A stretch of DNA of 64,000 bases, taken from positions 248,001-312,000 of the forward strand of contig BRXU01000048.1 of assembly GCA_030267565.1 (NCBI GenBank). The letters run 5' to 3'. The number at the start of each line of letters is the position of its first letter. Position 1 is the first letter of the stretch. The DNA comes from Pleodorina starrii. Lineage: Eukaryota; Chlorophyta; Chlorophyceae; Chlamydomonadales; Volvocaceae. Below, piece after piece: positions 11,903 through 21,723 of the stretch. Under the pieces are notes generated by a model that did not search any database, was not told where the DNA came from, and saw only the letters and a program-made list of their open reading frames with translations. A program made the translations under genes and the position numbers.

Positions 11903-11982
11903 GCTCGGCTAGCTCAGTAGGTAGCTGAAGAGCGTACGGCAGTTTCGTGTAACATCATCATCTCAAAGATGGCCATCAAGTG
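11903..11982 (+). pseudogene. Decayed tRNA-Asn, copy 1
   Basis: Begins GCTCGGCTAGCTCAGTAGG, like the intact tRNA-Asn genes near the right end, but has four extra bases in the D-loop and a broken anticodon stem around CAGTTTC. The T arm has lost its pairing. It ends 3 nt before a tRNA-Ala 5' half, the same layout as the 761-bp array. Confidence 0.7.
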
Positions 11983-11985
11983 TAC

Positions 11986-12045
11986 GGGGTCGTAGCTCAA
12001 ATGGTAGAGCGCCCGCTTAGCATGCGAAGCTGAGCGCCGCAGTAC
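11986..12045 (+). pseudogene. tRNA-Ala(AGC) 5' half, interrupted in the intron by minisatellite
   Basis: Has the tRNA-Ala acceptor 5' strand, D arm, anticodon loop TTAGCA and the first part of the intron. It then runs into the 14-bp minisatellite and never reaches its own 3' half. Confidence 0.85.
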
Positions 12046-13575
12046 ACACGCGCACGTACACACGCACACGTGCACACGCACACGTACACACGCACACGTA
12101 CACACGCACACGTACACACGCACGTGTACACACGCACACGTACACACGCACACGTACACACGCACACGTACACACGCACACGTACACACGCACACGTACA
12201 CACGCACGTGTACCCACGCACGTGTACACACGCACACGTACACACGCACACGTACACACGCACACGTACACACGCACACGTACACACGCACACGCGCACA
12301 CGCACACGTACACACGCACACGTACACACGCACACGTACACGCGCACACGTACAAACGCACACGTACACACGCACACGTACACACGCACACGTACACACG
12401 CACACGTACACACGCACACGTACACACGCACACGTACACACGCACACGTACACACGCACACGTACACACGCACACGTACACACGCACACGTACACACGCA
12501 CACGTACACACGCACGTGTACACACGCACACGCACACACGCACACGTACACACGCACACGTACACACGCACACGTACACACGCACACGTACACACGCACA
12601 CGTACACACGCACACGTACACACGCACACGTACACACGCACACGTACACACGCACACGTACACACGCACACGTACACACGCACACGTACACACGCACGTG
12701 TACACACGCACACGCACACACGCACACGTACACACGCACACGTACACACGCACGTGTACACACGCACACGTACACACGCACACGTACACACGCACACGTA
12801 CACACGCACGTGTACACACGCACACGTACACACGCACACGTACACACGCACACGTACACACGCACACGTACACACGCACACGTACACACGCACGTGTACC
12901 CACGCACGTGTACACACGCACACGTACACACGCACACGTACACACGCACACGTACACGCGCACACGCGCACACGCACACGTACACACGCACACGTACACA
13001 CGCACACGTACACGCGCACACGTACAAACGCACACGTACACACGCACACGTACACACGCACACGTACACACGCACACGTACACACGCACACGTACACACG
13101 CACACGTACACACGCACACGTACACACGCACACGTACACACGCACACGTACACACGCACACGTACACACGCACGTGTACACACGCACACGTACACACGCA
13201 CACGTACACACGCACACGTACACACGCACACGTACACACGCACACGTACACACGCACACGTACACACGCACACGTACACACGCACACGTACACACGCACA
13301 CGTACACACGCACACGTACACACGCACACGTACACACGCACACGTACACACGCACGTGTACACACGCACACGCACACAAACACGTGTACACACGCACACG
13401 TACACACGCACGTGTACACACGCACACGTACACACGCACGTGTACACACGCACACGTACACACGCACACGTACACACGCACACGTACACACGCACACGTA
13501 CACACGCACACGTACACACGCACACGTACACACGCACACGTACACACGCACACGTACACACGCACGTGTACACAC
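12045..13575. repeat. 14-bp minisatellite, array 1 (about 109 units)
   Basis: Unit CGCACACGTACACA, with variant CGCACGTGTACACA and rare CCC, CGCG or AAA changes. Almost every base step alternates pyrimidine-purine. Open frames of around 500 codons on both strands are artefacts of the repeat. The pattern gtgtaccc recurs at 12208 and 12894, exactly 49 units apart, which shows higher-order structure. Confidence 0.98.
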
Positions 13576-13610
13576 TTACGCATCATCTCAAAGGTGGCCA
13601 TCAAGTGTAC

Positions 13611-13711
13611 GGGGTCGTAGCTCAAATGGTAGAGCGCCCGCTTAGCATGCGAAGCTGAGCGCCGCAGTACAAACTTGCGGGAGGTAGGGGGATTGATGCC
13701 CTCCGACTCCA
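13611..13711 (+). tRNA. tRNA-Ala(AGC) with 28-nt intron
   Basis: Complete cloverleaf: acceptor GGGGTCG/CGACTCC with one G-U, D stem GCTC/GAGC, anticodon stem CCCGC/GCGGG, loop TTAGCAT with anticodon AGC, T stem GGGGG/CCCTC and discriminator A. The intron sits at the canonical 37/38 position. The T-loop reads ATTGATG. No CCA is encoded. Confidence 0.9.
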
Positions 13712-13772
13712 GAACTGCATTGAACGATTTGCTCGCTATGTCCTGTCGAGGCATGTGCAGATTATGTGTACG

Positions 13773-13853
13773 GCTCGGCTAGCTCAGTCGGTAGCTGAAG
13801 AGCGTACGGCAGTTTCGTGTAACATCATCATCTCAATTATCGGCCATCAAGTG
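13773..13853 (+). pseudogene. Decayed tRNA-Asn, copy 2
   Basis: Starts GCTCGGCTAGCTCAGTCGG; enlarged D-loop and disrupted anticodon and T arms. Sits 3 nt before the tRNA-Ala 5' half at 13857. Confidence 0.7.
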
Positions 13854-13856
13854 TAC

Positions 13857-13916
13857 GGGGTCGTAGCTCAAATGGTAGAGCGCCCGCTTAGCATGCGAAG
13901 CTGAGCGCCGCAGTAC
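13857..13916 (+). pseudogene. tRNA-Ala(AGC) 5' half, interrupted by second minisatellite
   Basis: Same structure as the half at 11986: tRNA-Ala through the anticodon loop and part of the intron, then the minisatellite. Confidence 0.85.
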
Positions 13917-15406
13917 ACACGCGCACGTACACACGCACACGTGCACACGCACACGTACACACGCACACGTACACACGCACACGTACACACGCACGTGTAC
14001 ACACGCACACGTACACACGCACACGTACACACGCACACGTACACACGCACACGTACACACGCACACGTACACACGCACGTGTACCCACGCACGTGTACAC
14101 ACGCACACGTACACACGCACACGTACACACGCACACGTACACACGCACACGTACACACGCACACGCGCACACGCACACGTACACACGCACACGTACACAC
14201 GCACACGTACACGCGCACACGTACAAACGCACACGTACACACGCACACGTACACACGCACACGTACACACGCACACGTACACACGCACACGTACACACGC
14301 ACACGTACACACGCACACGTACACACGCACACGTACACACGCACACGTACACACGCACACGTACACACGCACACGTACACACGCACGAGTACACACGCAC
14401 ACGCACACACGCACACGTACACACGCACACGTACACACGCACACGTACACACGCACACGTACACACGCACACGTACACACGCACACGTACACACGCACAC
14501 GTACACACGCACACGTACACACGCACACGTACACACGCACACGTACACACGCACGTGTACACACGCACACGCACACACGCACACGTACACACGCACACGT
14601 ACACACGCACGTGTACACACGCACACGTACACACGCACACGTACACACGCACACGTACACACGCACGTGTACACACGCACACGTACACACGCACACGTAC
14701 ACACGCACACGTACACACGCACACGTACACACGCACACGTACACACGCACGTGTACCCACGCACGTGTACACACGCACACGTACACACGCACACGTACAC
14801 ACGCACACGTACACGCGCACACGCGCACACGCACACGTACACACGCACACGTACACACGCACACGTACACGCGCACACGTACAAACGCACACGTACACAC
14901 GCACACGTACACACGCACACGTACACACGCACACGTACACACGCACACGTACACACGCACACGTACACACGCACACGTACACACGCACACGTACACACGC
15001 ACACGTACACACGCACACGTACACACGCACGTGTACACACGCACACGTACACACGCACACGTACACACGCACACGTACACACGCACACGTACACACGCAC
15101 ACGTACACACGCACACGTACACACGCACACGTACACACGCACACGTACACACGCACACGTACACACGCACACGTACACACGCACACGTACACACGCACAC
15201 GTACACACGCACGTGTACACACGCACACGCACACAAACACGTGTACACACGCACACGTACACACGCACGTGTACACACGCACACGTACACACGCACGTGT
15301 ACACACGCACACGTACACACGCACACGTACACACGCACACGTACACACGCACACGTACACACGCACACGTACACACGCACACGTACACACGCACGTGTAC
15401 ACACTT
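13916..15406. repeat. 14-bp minisatellite, array 2 (about 106 units)
   Basis: Same unit and same order of variant units as array 1: gtgtaccc lies 222 bp from the tRNA start in both arrays. The internal recurrence is at 14079 and 14751, 48 units apart. It therefore arose by duplication of a whole inflated block and has since changed by only a few units. Confidence 0.98.
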
Positions 15407-15439
15407 ACGCATCATCTCAAAGGTGGCCATCAAGTGTAC

Positions 15440-15540
15440 GGGGTCGTAGCTCAAATGGTAGAGCGCCCGCTTAGCATGCGAAGCTGAGCGCCGCAGTACA
15501 AACTTGCGGGAGGTAGGGGGATTGATGCCCTCCGACTCCA
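15440..15540 (+). tRNA. tRNA-Ala(AGC) with 28-nt intron
   Basis: Complete and identical in structure to the copy at 13611, T-loop ATTGATG. Confidence 0.9.
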
Positions 15541-15601
15541 GAACTGCATTGAACGATTTGCTCGCTATGTCCTGTCGAGGCATGTGCAGATTATGTGTAC
15601 G

Positions 15602-15682
15602 GCTCGGCTAGCTCAGTCGGTAGCTGAAGAGCGTACGGCAGTTTCGTGTAACATCATCATCTCAATTATCGGCCATCAAGTG
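15602..15682 (+). pseudogene. Decayed tRNA-Asn, copy 3
   Basis: Same decayed form as copy 2, 3 nt upstream of the next tRNA-Ala. Confidence 0.7.
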
Positions 15683-15685
15683 TAC

Positions 15686-15786
15686 GGGGTCGTAGCTCAA
15701 ATGGTAGAGCGCCCGCTTAGCATGCGAAGCTGAGCGCCGCAGTATAAACTTGCGGGAGGTAGGGGGATCGATGCCCTCCGACTCCA
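15686..15786 (+). tRNA. tRNA-Ala(AGC) with 28-nt intron (15723-15750)
   Basis: Complete cloverleaf with T-loop ATCGATG as in the right-hand array; one base change inside the intron (GTATAAACT). Confidence 0.9.
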
Positions 15787-15847
15787 GAACTGCATTGAAC
15801 GATTCGCTCGCTATGTCCTGTCGAGGCATGTGCAGATTATGTGTACG

Positions 15848-15928
15848 GCTCGGCTAGCTCAGTCGGTAGCTGAAGAGCTTACGGCAGTTTCGTGTAACAT
15901 CATCATCTCAATTATTGGCCATCAAGTG
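15848..15928 (+). pseudogene. Decayed tRNA-Asn, copy 4
   Basis: As copy 2, with one further change (agagctt in place of agagcgt). Confidence 0.7.
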
Positions 15929-15931
15929 TAC

Positions 15932-16032
15932 GGGGTCGTAGCTCAAATGGTAGAGCGCCCGCTTAGCATGCGAAGCTGAGCGCCGCAGTACAAACTTGCG
16001 GGAGGTAGGGGGATCGATGCCCTCCGACTCCA
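15932..16032 (+). tRNA. tRNA-Ala(AGC) with 28-nt intron
   Basis: Complete cloverleaf, T-loop ATCGATG, discriminator A. The flanking sequence just downstream has changed slightly (aaaacttca). Confidence 0.9.
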
Positions 16033-16093
16033 AAACTTCATTGAACGATTTGCTCGCTATGTCCTGTCGAGGCATGTGCAGATTATGTGTACG

Positions 16094-16174
16094 GCTCGGC
16101 TAGCTCAGTCGGTAGCTGAAGAGCGTACGGCAGTTTCGTGTAACATCATCATCTCAATTATTGGCCATCAAGTG
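16094..16174 (+). pseudogene. Decayed tRNA-Asn, copy 5
   Basis: As copy 2; last one in this array. Confidence 0.7.
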
Positions 16175-16177
16175 TAC

Positions 16178-16261
16178 GGGGTCGTAGCTCAAATGGTAGA
16201 GCGCCCGCTTAGCATGCGAAGCTGAGCGCCGCAGTACAAACATGCGGGAGGTAGGGGGATC
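16178..16261 (+). pseudogene. tRNA-Ala(AGC) truncated at the T-loop
   Basis: Intact through the intron and 3' anticodon stem, then breaks off inside the T-loop (ggggatc followed by unrelated sequence). It marks the right edge of the array. Confidence 0.85.
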
Positions 16262-16556
16262 ACACCCTTCATCATTAACTACCCGATCGTCGGGACCCTT
16301 AGGGTTCAGCATCGCCACCAATCAAGTGTGCCAATCGTATCTAGCGTAACAACTGCGACCTCAATTCTACTAAGAATCTGGACAGCTAAAATAAACTCAT
16401 GTAGCCACTTGCACCGTGTCCACAGCTCTATTCTACAAGGCAGTCAGCAGCATCCCACTGGCTGCTTGTGAAGCTCACTGCCGATTACAAGGCCAAGAAA
16501 CCGGCACCTAGCTGCTGCTGCTGCATGCTGATGCTGCTCCTGATAGATCCGATGCT
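16262..16556. other. Spacer between tRNA array and FSH gene; nothing seen
   Basis: Unique sequence, lower in GC than the genes. It probably includes the 3' UTR of the minus-strand hydrolase gene. Confidence 0.5.
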
Positions 16557-19500
16557 TCAGCAATCCCTTACTCTGCAATGCGCCGCCGCTTCCTGCTCTT
16601 GCTGCGCTGCGTGCAGAGGTGCCGGTGGTACACGATGACTTGCTGGCCCGTTCACGTTTTCCAGGAATGCCGCCATTGCAATCTTGAACTGGCCACTGCG
16701 TGTATATCATGCACACAGCCATGCACATACATACATACATACATACACGTGGAGACACGCATACCGATAGAGAAGGTAGGACGGAGGTAGGGGTGGGGTA
16801 AGCAAGGTAACCCTCAATCAAGCCCTTCGTTTCATGCACCAACCAGGTTATTGCAACCAGGACGACAAGATGTGTGGACTCTCGGCTGTATATTTAGTCT
16901 CTATCGATCTTGCGTGGATGGCATTGAAAACTCTCTCTCCCCTGCTCTGTCCTCAGTGCTGTCTTCCACATACTTGATTGATTGCCCAGTGCTCACACAA
17001 GCGAGTACGTAAGCGAGCGAGCAAGCACTTGCTTGCACACATGCTTGCATGCATGCAGACTCTCGAACACCCACCCACACACCGACCTGCATGTGGGGAC
17101 CAGATGTGCACCTCCATGGGTGTACGATGACACAGTGGGTGGATTGAAGCATTCCCACAGCTTGGCGGTGCTCTCGGGGGGAACCTGGGATGGTACGGTA
17201 GATGCAAGGCAGGCATCAAGCGAGCGATGATGACGGCGGGACCACCCCGACATGCATGCAGACACGCAGTACCATATATATGCACATATATACTCGCTGT
17301 CGGTTGATCCAGCATATATAGAAATCAAAAAACAAGGCCATACGTGGAGTACAGATATCCCAGCGGTTGTATGTAGGTAAACGAGCGAGACAGGTGACAA
17401 CGACGGAGCTGGACCCGTCCATCAATCGGTGGAAGCTGGAACATGGAACATAGACATCAAAACATGGATTTGGAACAATGCACAGGTGTGTGCTATGAAT
17501 AATTGCCTTCGTGGCCAATATCTACACGCACCCACCGACGTACGCATACGTACCAGCGTGTCTGATGTTCCTGTCACGAAGAGCAATGGCACTGTGTTTC
17601 TGCGGCCGCCATCTTGCAACAGTGCTGCTGCTGCAGGGTCACGAGGGAGGAAGCCAGCCACCTGCAGGCAGGCAGGCATGCTCAGCAGCAGTGTGTAGGT
17701 ATATGCATACCGGCAGCAGCATCAGGCCGCAGCAGGTAGATATCTAGCTAAGTGAGGGTGGCGCGCGCGCGTACATACATACATCACGAGGGCCAGCGCC
17801 GGCTTTTCAGATCACTGTGCTTGTTTACGTACGTGTACTTGCACATACATACATATATGTACATACCAGGATGGAACACTTGAGGCGATATGATGATGCC
17901 TCTTGCGTAGAGGCGGCACTTGTGCCGCTGTCAGCCTCCTCCTCGGCAGCCTTGGCGGCCAAGTGAGACAACAGCAGCGCCGCTGCGGTGGCACCCTGGC
18001 TGAATCCCAACAGTCCTGCGGGTAATAAGCGAGATATATAATAAGCACCTACATTATGGCTGGGTAGCTATGTACCGGAAATGCATGCACGCCGGCCGGA
18101 GATGGAATCATCAGAGAACGAAGCAGCATTAAGCATGTATGCAGCCCTAAATGAATGTGGTCTTCGAAAATCGCGCACCCCACGGCTTCCTGGAAAGAAG
18201 TATTCCGGAGTCGTGCAACCCTACCTACTGGGATTATTAGTGAATTTCGTTAGTTGAAGTCGTTTTTCACGTCGCCACCGCTCTCCCCATCACTGTCCAT
18301 GTCGTCTCCGCCACTCTATATACACCTCCCCTGCCACTGCCACCACATTCCCCATGCATCTCTAACCCAGTCCGTCGGTCGTCAGCATCATGCCATCATC
18401 CCCCTCCGTCACGGGCCCCTGCCCGCTGCTGCCGCGCGCCCTCGCTAGCTGTCTCTCACTGCATGCCCCATTGGCCAACGAACCAACCACATCAACCGGA
18501 CTATCTCACCATCTGGCTGGTGCTCCCGCAGAGCCGCCAACAGAGAGGATTGGGCCACCTCCCAACCTGAAGGAAGCTCACGTCACACGCATGCAGGGCA
18601 GCAGTGGAGACGTATCATCATGTATGCATGTGTGCATTAAACCGGAACGGGAGGAAAACCGTCTGTCTGTGAATTGTTAGTTTGTGCGCATCGATCGATA
18701 CATGCAGTGTCGACGGTGGCGTAGCATTCCTGGGCAGCCGATCGAGAATCATTCTCGTGTCGTTTTTATTATCTGTCTGCTGGATGGCTGGGCGGATGGA
18801 CATCCAGTACATATATACCATACATGTAATCCCGCAGTATGTAGCCGGCCATCTACGTACTCGGTTCTTATCCGCCGGTTCCTACCCTGTTACTACGTTG
18901 CAGCAGCCAGGTGAATGGACAAGCGAGTAAGGCAGGGCTCGTGCACAAAGCAATGCCCCCACGCACCCACTCACCCATGTAAGCGGTTGCCCTGGAGGGC
19001 CGCCCATTGGGGCCGGTGTCCGTGTACTGCCACCAGGACCGCCCTCCCTGGACTCCCTGCACCGCCTCATCGGGCTCGTCACTACTGCCCGGCAGACCCT
19101 GCGGAAGGACGGACGCGGCGCAAGTATGAATGCGTGCGTGCGTGTGCACGGTGCGTGGAGCATTCATGCATGTCTTAAGGACCTATTGATGGCTGGCCCT
19201 GTGTGTATGGGGGTTTTATGTCGTACGGGTGTGATGATGATGGACACACACACATGTGCGTGTGCATACAGACAGACATGCATGCGTATGTAGGCACATA
19301 TACCCGTATATGTACAGGTGTACGTGTACACACATAACAGTATTGATGAGCAATTTCCGTCATTTCGATCGCATCCATGAACATGCGACAAACCCCTGCC
19401 TCCGCTCTCCCCGCCGACCCCAGCCAGCCTATCCGTGGATATGATAACCCCCCGCGAGCAACCTCGGTCCTTACACGCACTGCAGTTTCATCTGTATGAA

Positions 19501-20038
19501 CGTACCCCCTGCCCATCCATGCAAGCATCCCTAATCGAACCGCCCAGCCACGCACTCCCTCCCTCGCGCGCCCACCTGAGCCTCAAAGGGCGCATCCACG
19601 AACACGAACTCGACACGGCTCTTGAGGGCCTTGCGCATGGATCCCAGCCGGTTGCGGAAGATCTGCAACCACCCAGCCAGCCATCCCCCCCGAGGGCGGC
19701 CATACATCCAGCAGCCAGTCAGCCACACATACAGCCAGACAACCAGATCACCAAATCGATGCGCAGACATGTGAACATACAGCAGGCGGTCATGCAGCAT
19801 ACGCTCGCTAGGGTTGACGGTCCAGCGCAAAAATGAAGATGATACCGGTAAGATGATCGACATACCCGCCGGCCGGCCGGGCTTGAAACGGTGTACTACT
19901 GCGTATGTAAAGCAGCCAGCCCCGCAACACGCGCACGCACGCACACGCGCTCACGCAACTCGTCTACCGTACCTACCTCGGCGTTCTGCATGTAGCCGTG
20001 CAGGCAGAGCAGCTTGAGCTTGGGGGTGGCACCCGCCA
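16557..20038 (-). CDS. FSH1/OVCA2-type serine hydrolase (N-terminus unresolved)
   Basis: Eight exons on the minus strand: 19977-20038, 19576-19662, 18975-19098, 18510-18566, 17867-18015, 17554-17661, 17087-17184, 16557-16695. Every junction is in phase and the stop is TGA at 16559-16557. The product (about 273 aa seen) is an alpha/beta hydrolase of the FSH1 family. It begins KLKLLCLHGYMQN, has the nucleophile elbow GLLGFSQGA (Ser), VAGFLPRDP, then GTSDTL (Asp) and HGGAHLVPT (His), so the catalytic triad is complete. The C-terminus is SGQFKIAMAAFLENV plus a Gln/Ala-rich tail. Two 5' models are possible: an intron ending at 20039 with a split start codon, or an unspliced start at 20357 that would translate the (CCTG)n repeat. 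The family hydrolyses small esters; the substrate cannot be predicted. Confidence 0.85.
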
Positions 20039-20049
20039 CTGCATGCGTG

Positions 20050-20075
20050 TTGGCATGCAGGCAGGCAGCAGGCAG

Positions 20076-20114
<39 letters not shown>

Positions 20115-20126
20115 CAGGCAGGCATG

Positions 20127-20157
<31 letters not shown>

Positions 20158-20245
20158 CAGCATGCAGGCAGGCATGCAGGCAGGCAGGCAGGCAGGCAGG
20201 CAGCAGCAGGCAGGCAGGCAGGCAGGCAGGCAGGCGGGTAGGCGG
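20050..20245. repeat. (CAGG)n tetranucleotide tract
   Basis: Runs of CAGG with occasional CAG and CATG interruptions, immediately 5' of the first secure FSH exon. On the minus strand one frame stays open through it, reading Ala-Cys-Leu-Pro repeats. Confidence 0.95.
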
Positions 20246-21723
20246 GTAGAAGATTTGCTTGGCTGAGCGACCTGAACCAGATCAGACAAGCGAGGTGCGT
20301 CGCGACATGTATGGCTATGCAGCAGTGAGGCCTTTCGGAGACACACCCAGGTAGCATTCCGGGCCGGGCAGAAATATACCGGTATATGTGCGTGGTACAG
20401 AAGCTTGCTAGCTAGCTGGCAGGGGAGGGCATAGCGCGCAGCAGCATGCAGCAATAAAGCCCCTTATGCATAATAAGACCGATAGAGCGGGCGGGCGAGG
20501 ACGCCAACGGTGCACATACGATACATCCGTATGAATGCATGGATGCGCGCGAGCGATCGAGCGAGGGACGGAGAACAATGGAGTCTCGCAGCGGCCGCTG
20601 TGTGGTTGAGGTTGGGGGGGCAGCAACAGCTGCGTAGCAGAGGCGCCATTCAGCCGCGTGCGCAGCACCTACCCAGCACGCAGGCGGGGGTAAGTCGGGG
20701 GGCGAGATTTTTGGCGTGGATTGCCCCACCGACCGCATTTTAGCTTTCAGGCAGCTCCGCTCCGCAGACTCACTTTTTTCGCCCTTACTGCCCGTCTTCT
20801 CTCGGCGCCGGGCGTCGCGGCTTGTGCTGCTGACGTTGCTGCTGCTGTCGCCGTTCGCAGGACCGTCGCTGCTGGTGGTTTGTAGTGGCTTAGCGAGCGC
20901 ACGAGCCGGCTTCAAGATCTTTGATGGCAACCATCCGATTCTTGGTGTTAGCTGCCTCCATGCACTGCAGCCTGCTGCCGCCGCACGAGATTCGCTGCTG
21001 ACTGCAGTGCAAAGCATACATACCACAGCCAAGCGCGCCTGAGTGCCAACGGCGCGCGCCGTTCGTGCAATAACGCCTGAATGGTTAGACAAGGTTTTAT
21101 TTGGGACGCAAAGTGGTGGCGCTGAAGGGCAGAGCAGGCATGTAGGCCGTCGGTCGTACAAACTTGTAACCGAAGCCGAATCCCATAACGGTTCACTGTC
21201 ATTTCTTTTGAAAGATGCTTTGCTAAGTGGCGTGTCAAATTTGCAATGCTCATTCAGGTCGCTGCCGTGTAAATTTAAACACGCTCGTGCATTTTCCCCG
21301 TGATTACATTCTGTAGGCGTTAAATAGGCATTTATTTCAACGTTAAGTGGACATATATTTTTAAATTGTTGTGTCGAGGTTTTGCTTACGCACTGGCCGC
21401 GCGCCCGCCGCTGGTCGCGTCTTGGCATGGTGGTGGCGTTCGGGACACCCCTTCCGCGCACGATCACGCTTCGTAATGGAGTTGAGCTGCCGGTGAGCTT
21501 AGCGATGTGACATCATCATTCATTAAACGGCTTTAGTAACACAACCGTGGCTCGGGCCCAATTCACCAGGGCGCCCAAACCCGACTCGCAAATGTCCTAC
21601 CGTAAGCAACCACCAGCCCTAGGCCCGTTCACACCGCCTGCCTTGACACAAAAACGTCGGTCTCGTCACGAGTTTCTAATTTGACGATGGCGCGCGCTCG
21701 GCTCGGCTCGGCTTGCATGGATA
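20246..21723. other. Divergent spacer between the FSH gene (-) and the aldo-keto reductase gene (+)
   Basis: Should hold both promoters and any FSH first exon. A 351-codon minus frame (20412-21467) spans it, Ser/Thr/Ala-rich without a recognised domain; I do not accept it as a gene. The part 21040-21680 is lower in GC. Confidence 0.4.

Larger units (their letters stand above)
11810..16261 (+). repeat. Tandem tRNA-Ala / pseudo-tRNA-Asn array, 246-bp basic unit, two units inflated by minisatellite
   Basis: tRNA-Ala copies start at 11986, 13611, 13857, 15440, 15686, 15932 and 16178. Spacing is exactly 246 bp for 13611-13857, 15440-15686, 15686-15932 and 15932-16178; the two long intervals (1625 and 1583 bp) contain the minisatellite. 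Each basic unit is a tRNA-Ala(AGC), a 61-bp spacer and a decayed tRNA-Asn ending 3 nt before the next tRNA-Ala. The blocks 11986-13856 (1871 bp) and 13857-15685 (1829 bp) are near-identical duplicates that differ by 42 bp, three 14-bp units. Confidence 0.95.

Noticed and set aside
11914..15583. Open frames of about 300-585 codons on both strands across the minisatellites
   Set aside because: They follow from a 14-bp repeat with no stop codon in any frame; reading Thr-His and Val-Cys repeats on both strands cannot be coding evidence.
17216..17518. Minus-strand segment SFHRLMDGSSSVVV as an FSH exon
   Set aside because: It mimics the family, but exon 17087-17184 carries the true VPPES...HGGAHLVPT sequence in phase, so this segment is intronic.
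20412..21467. 351-codon minus-strand open frame
   Set aside because: Low-complexity Ser/Ala/Thr composition, no domain, and it lies across the divergent promoter region of two secure genes.
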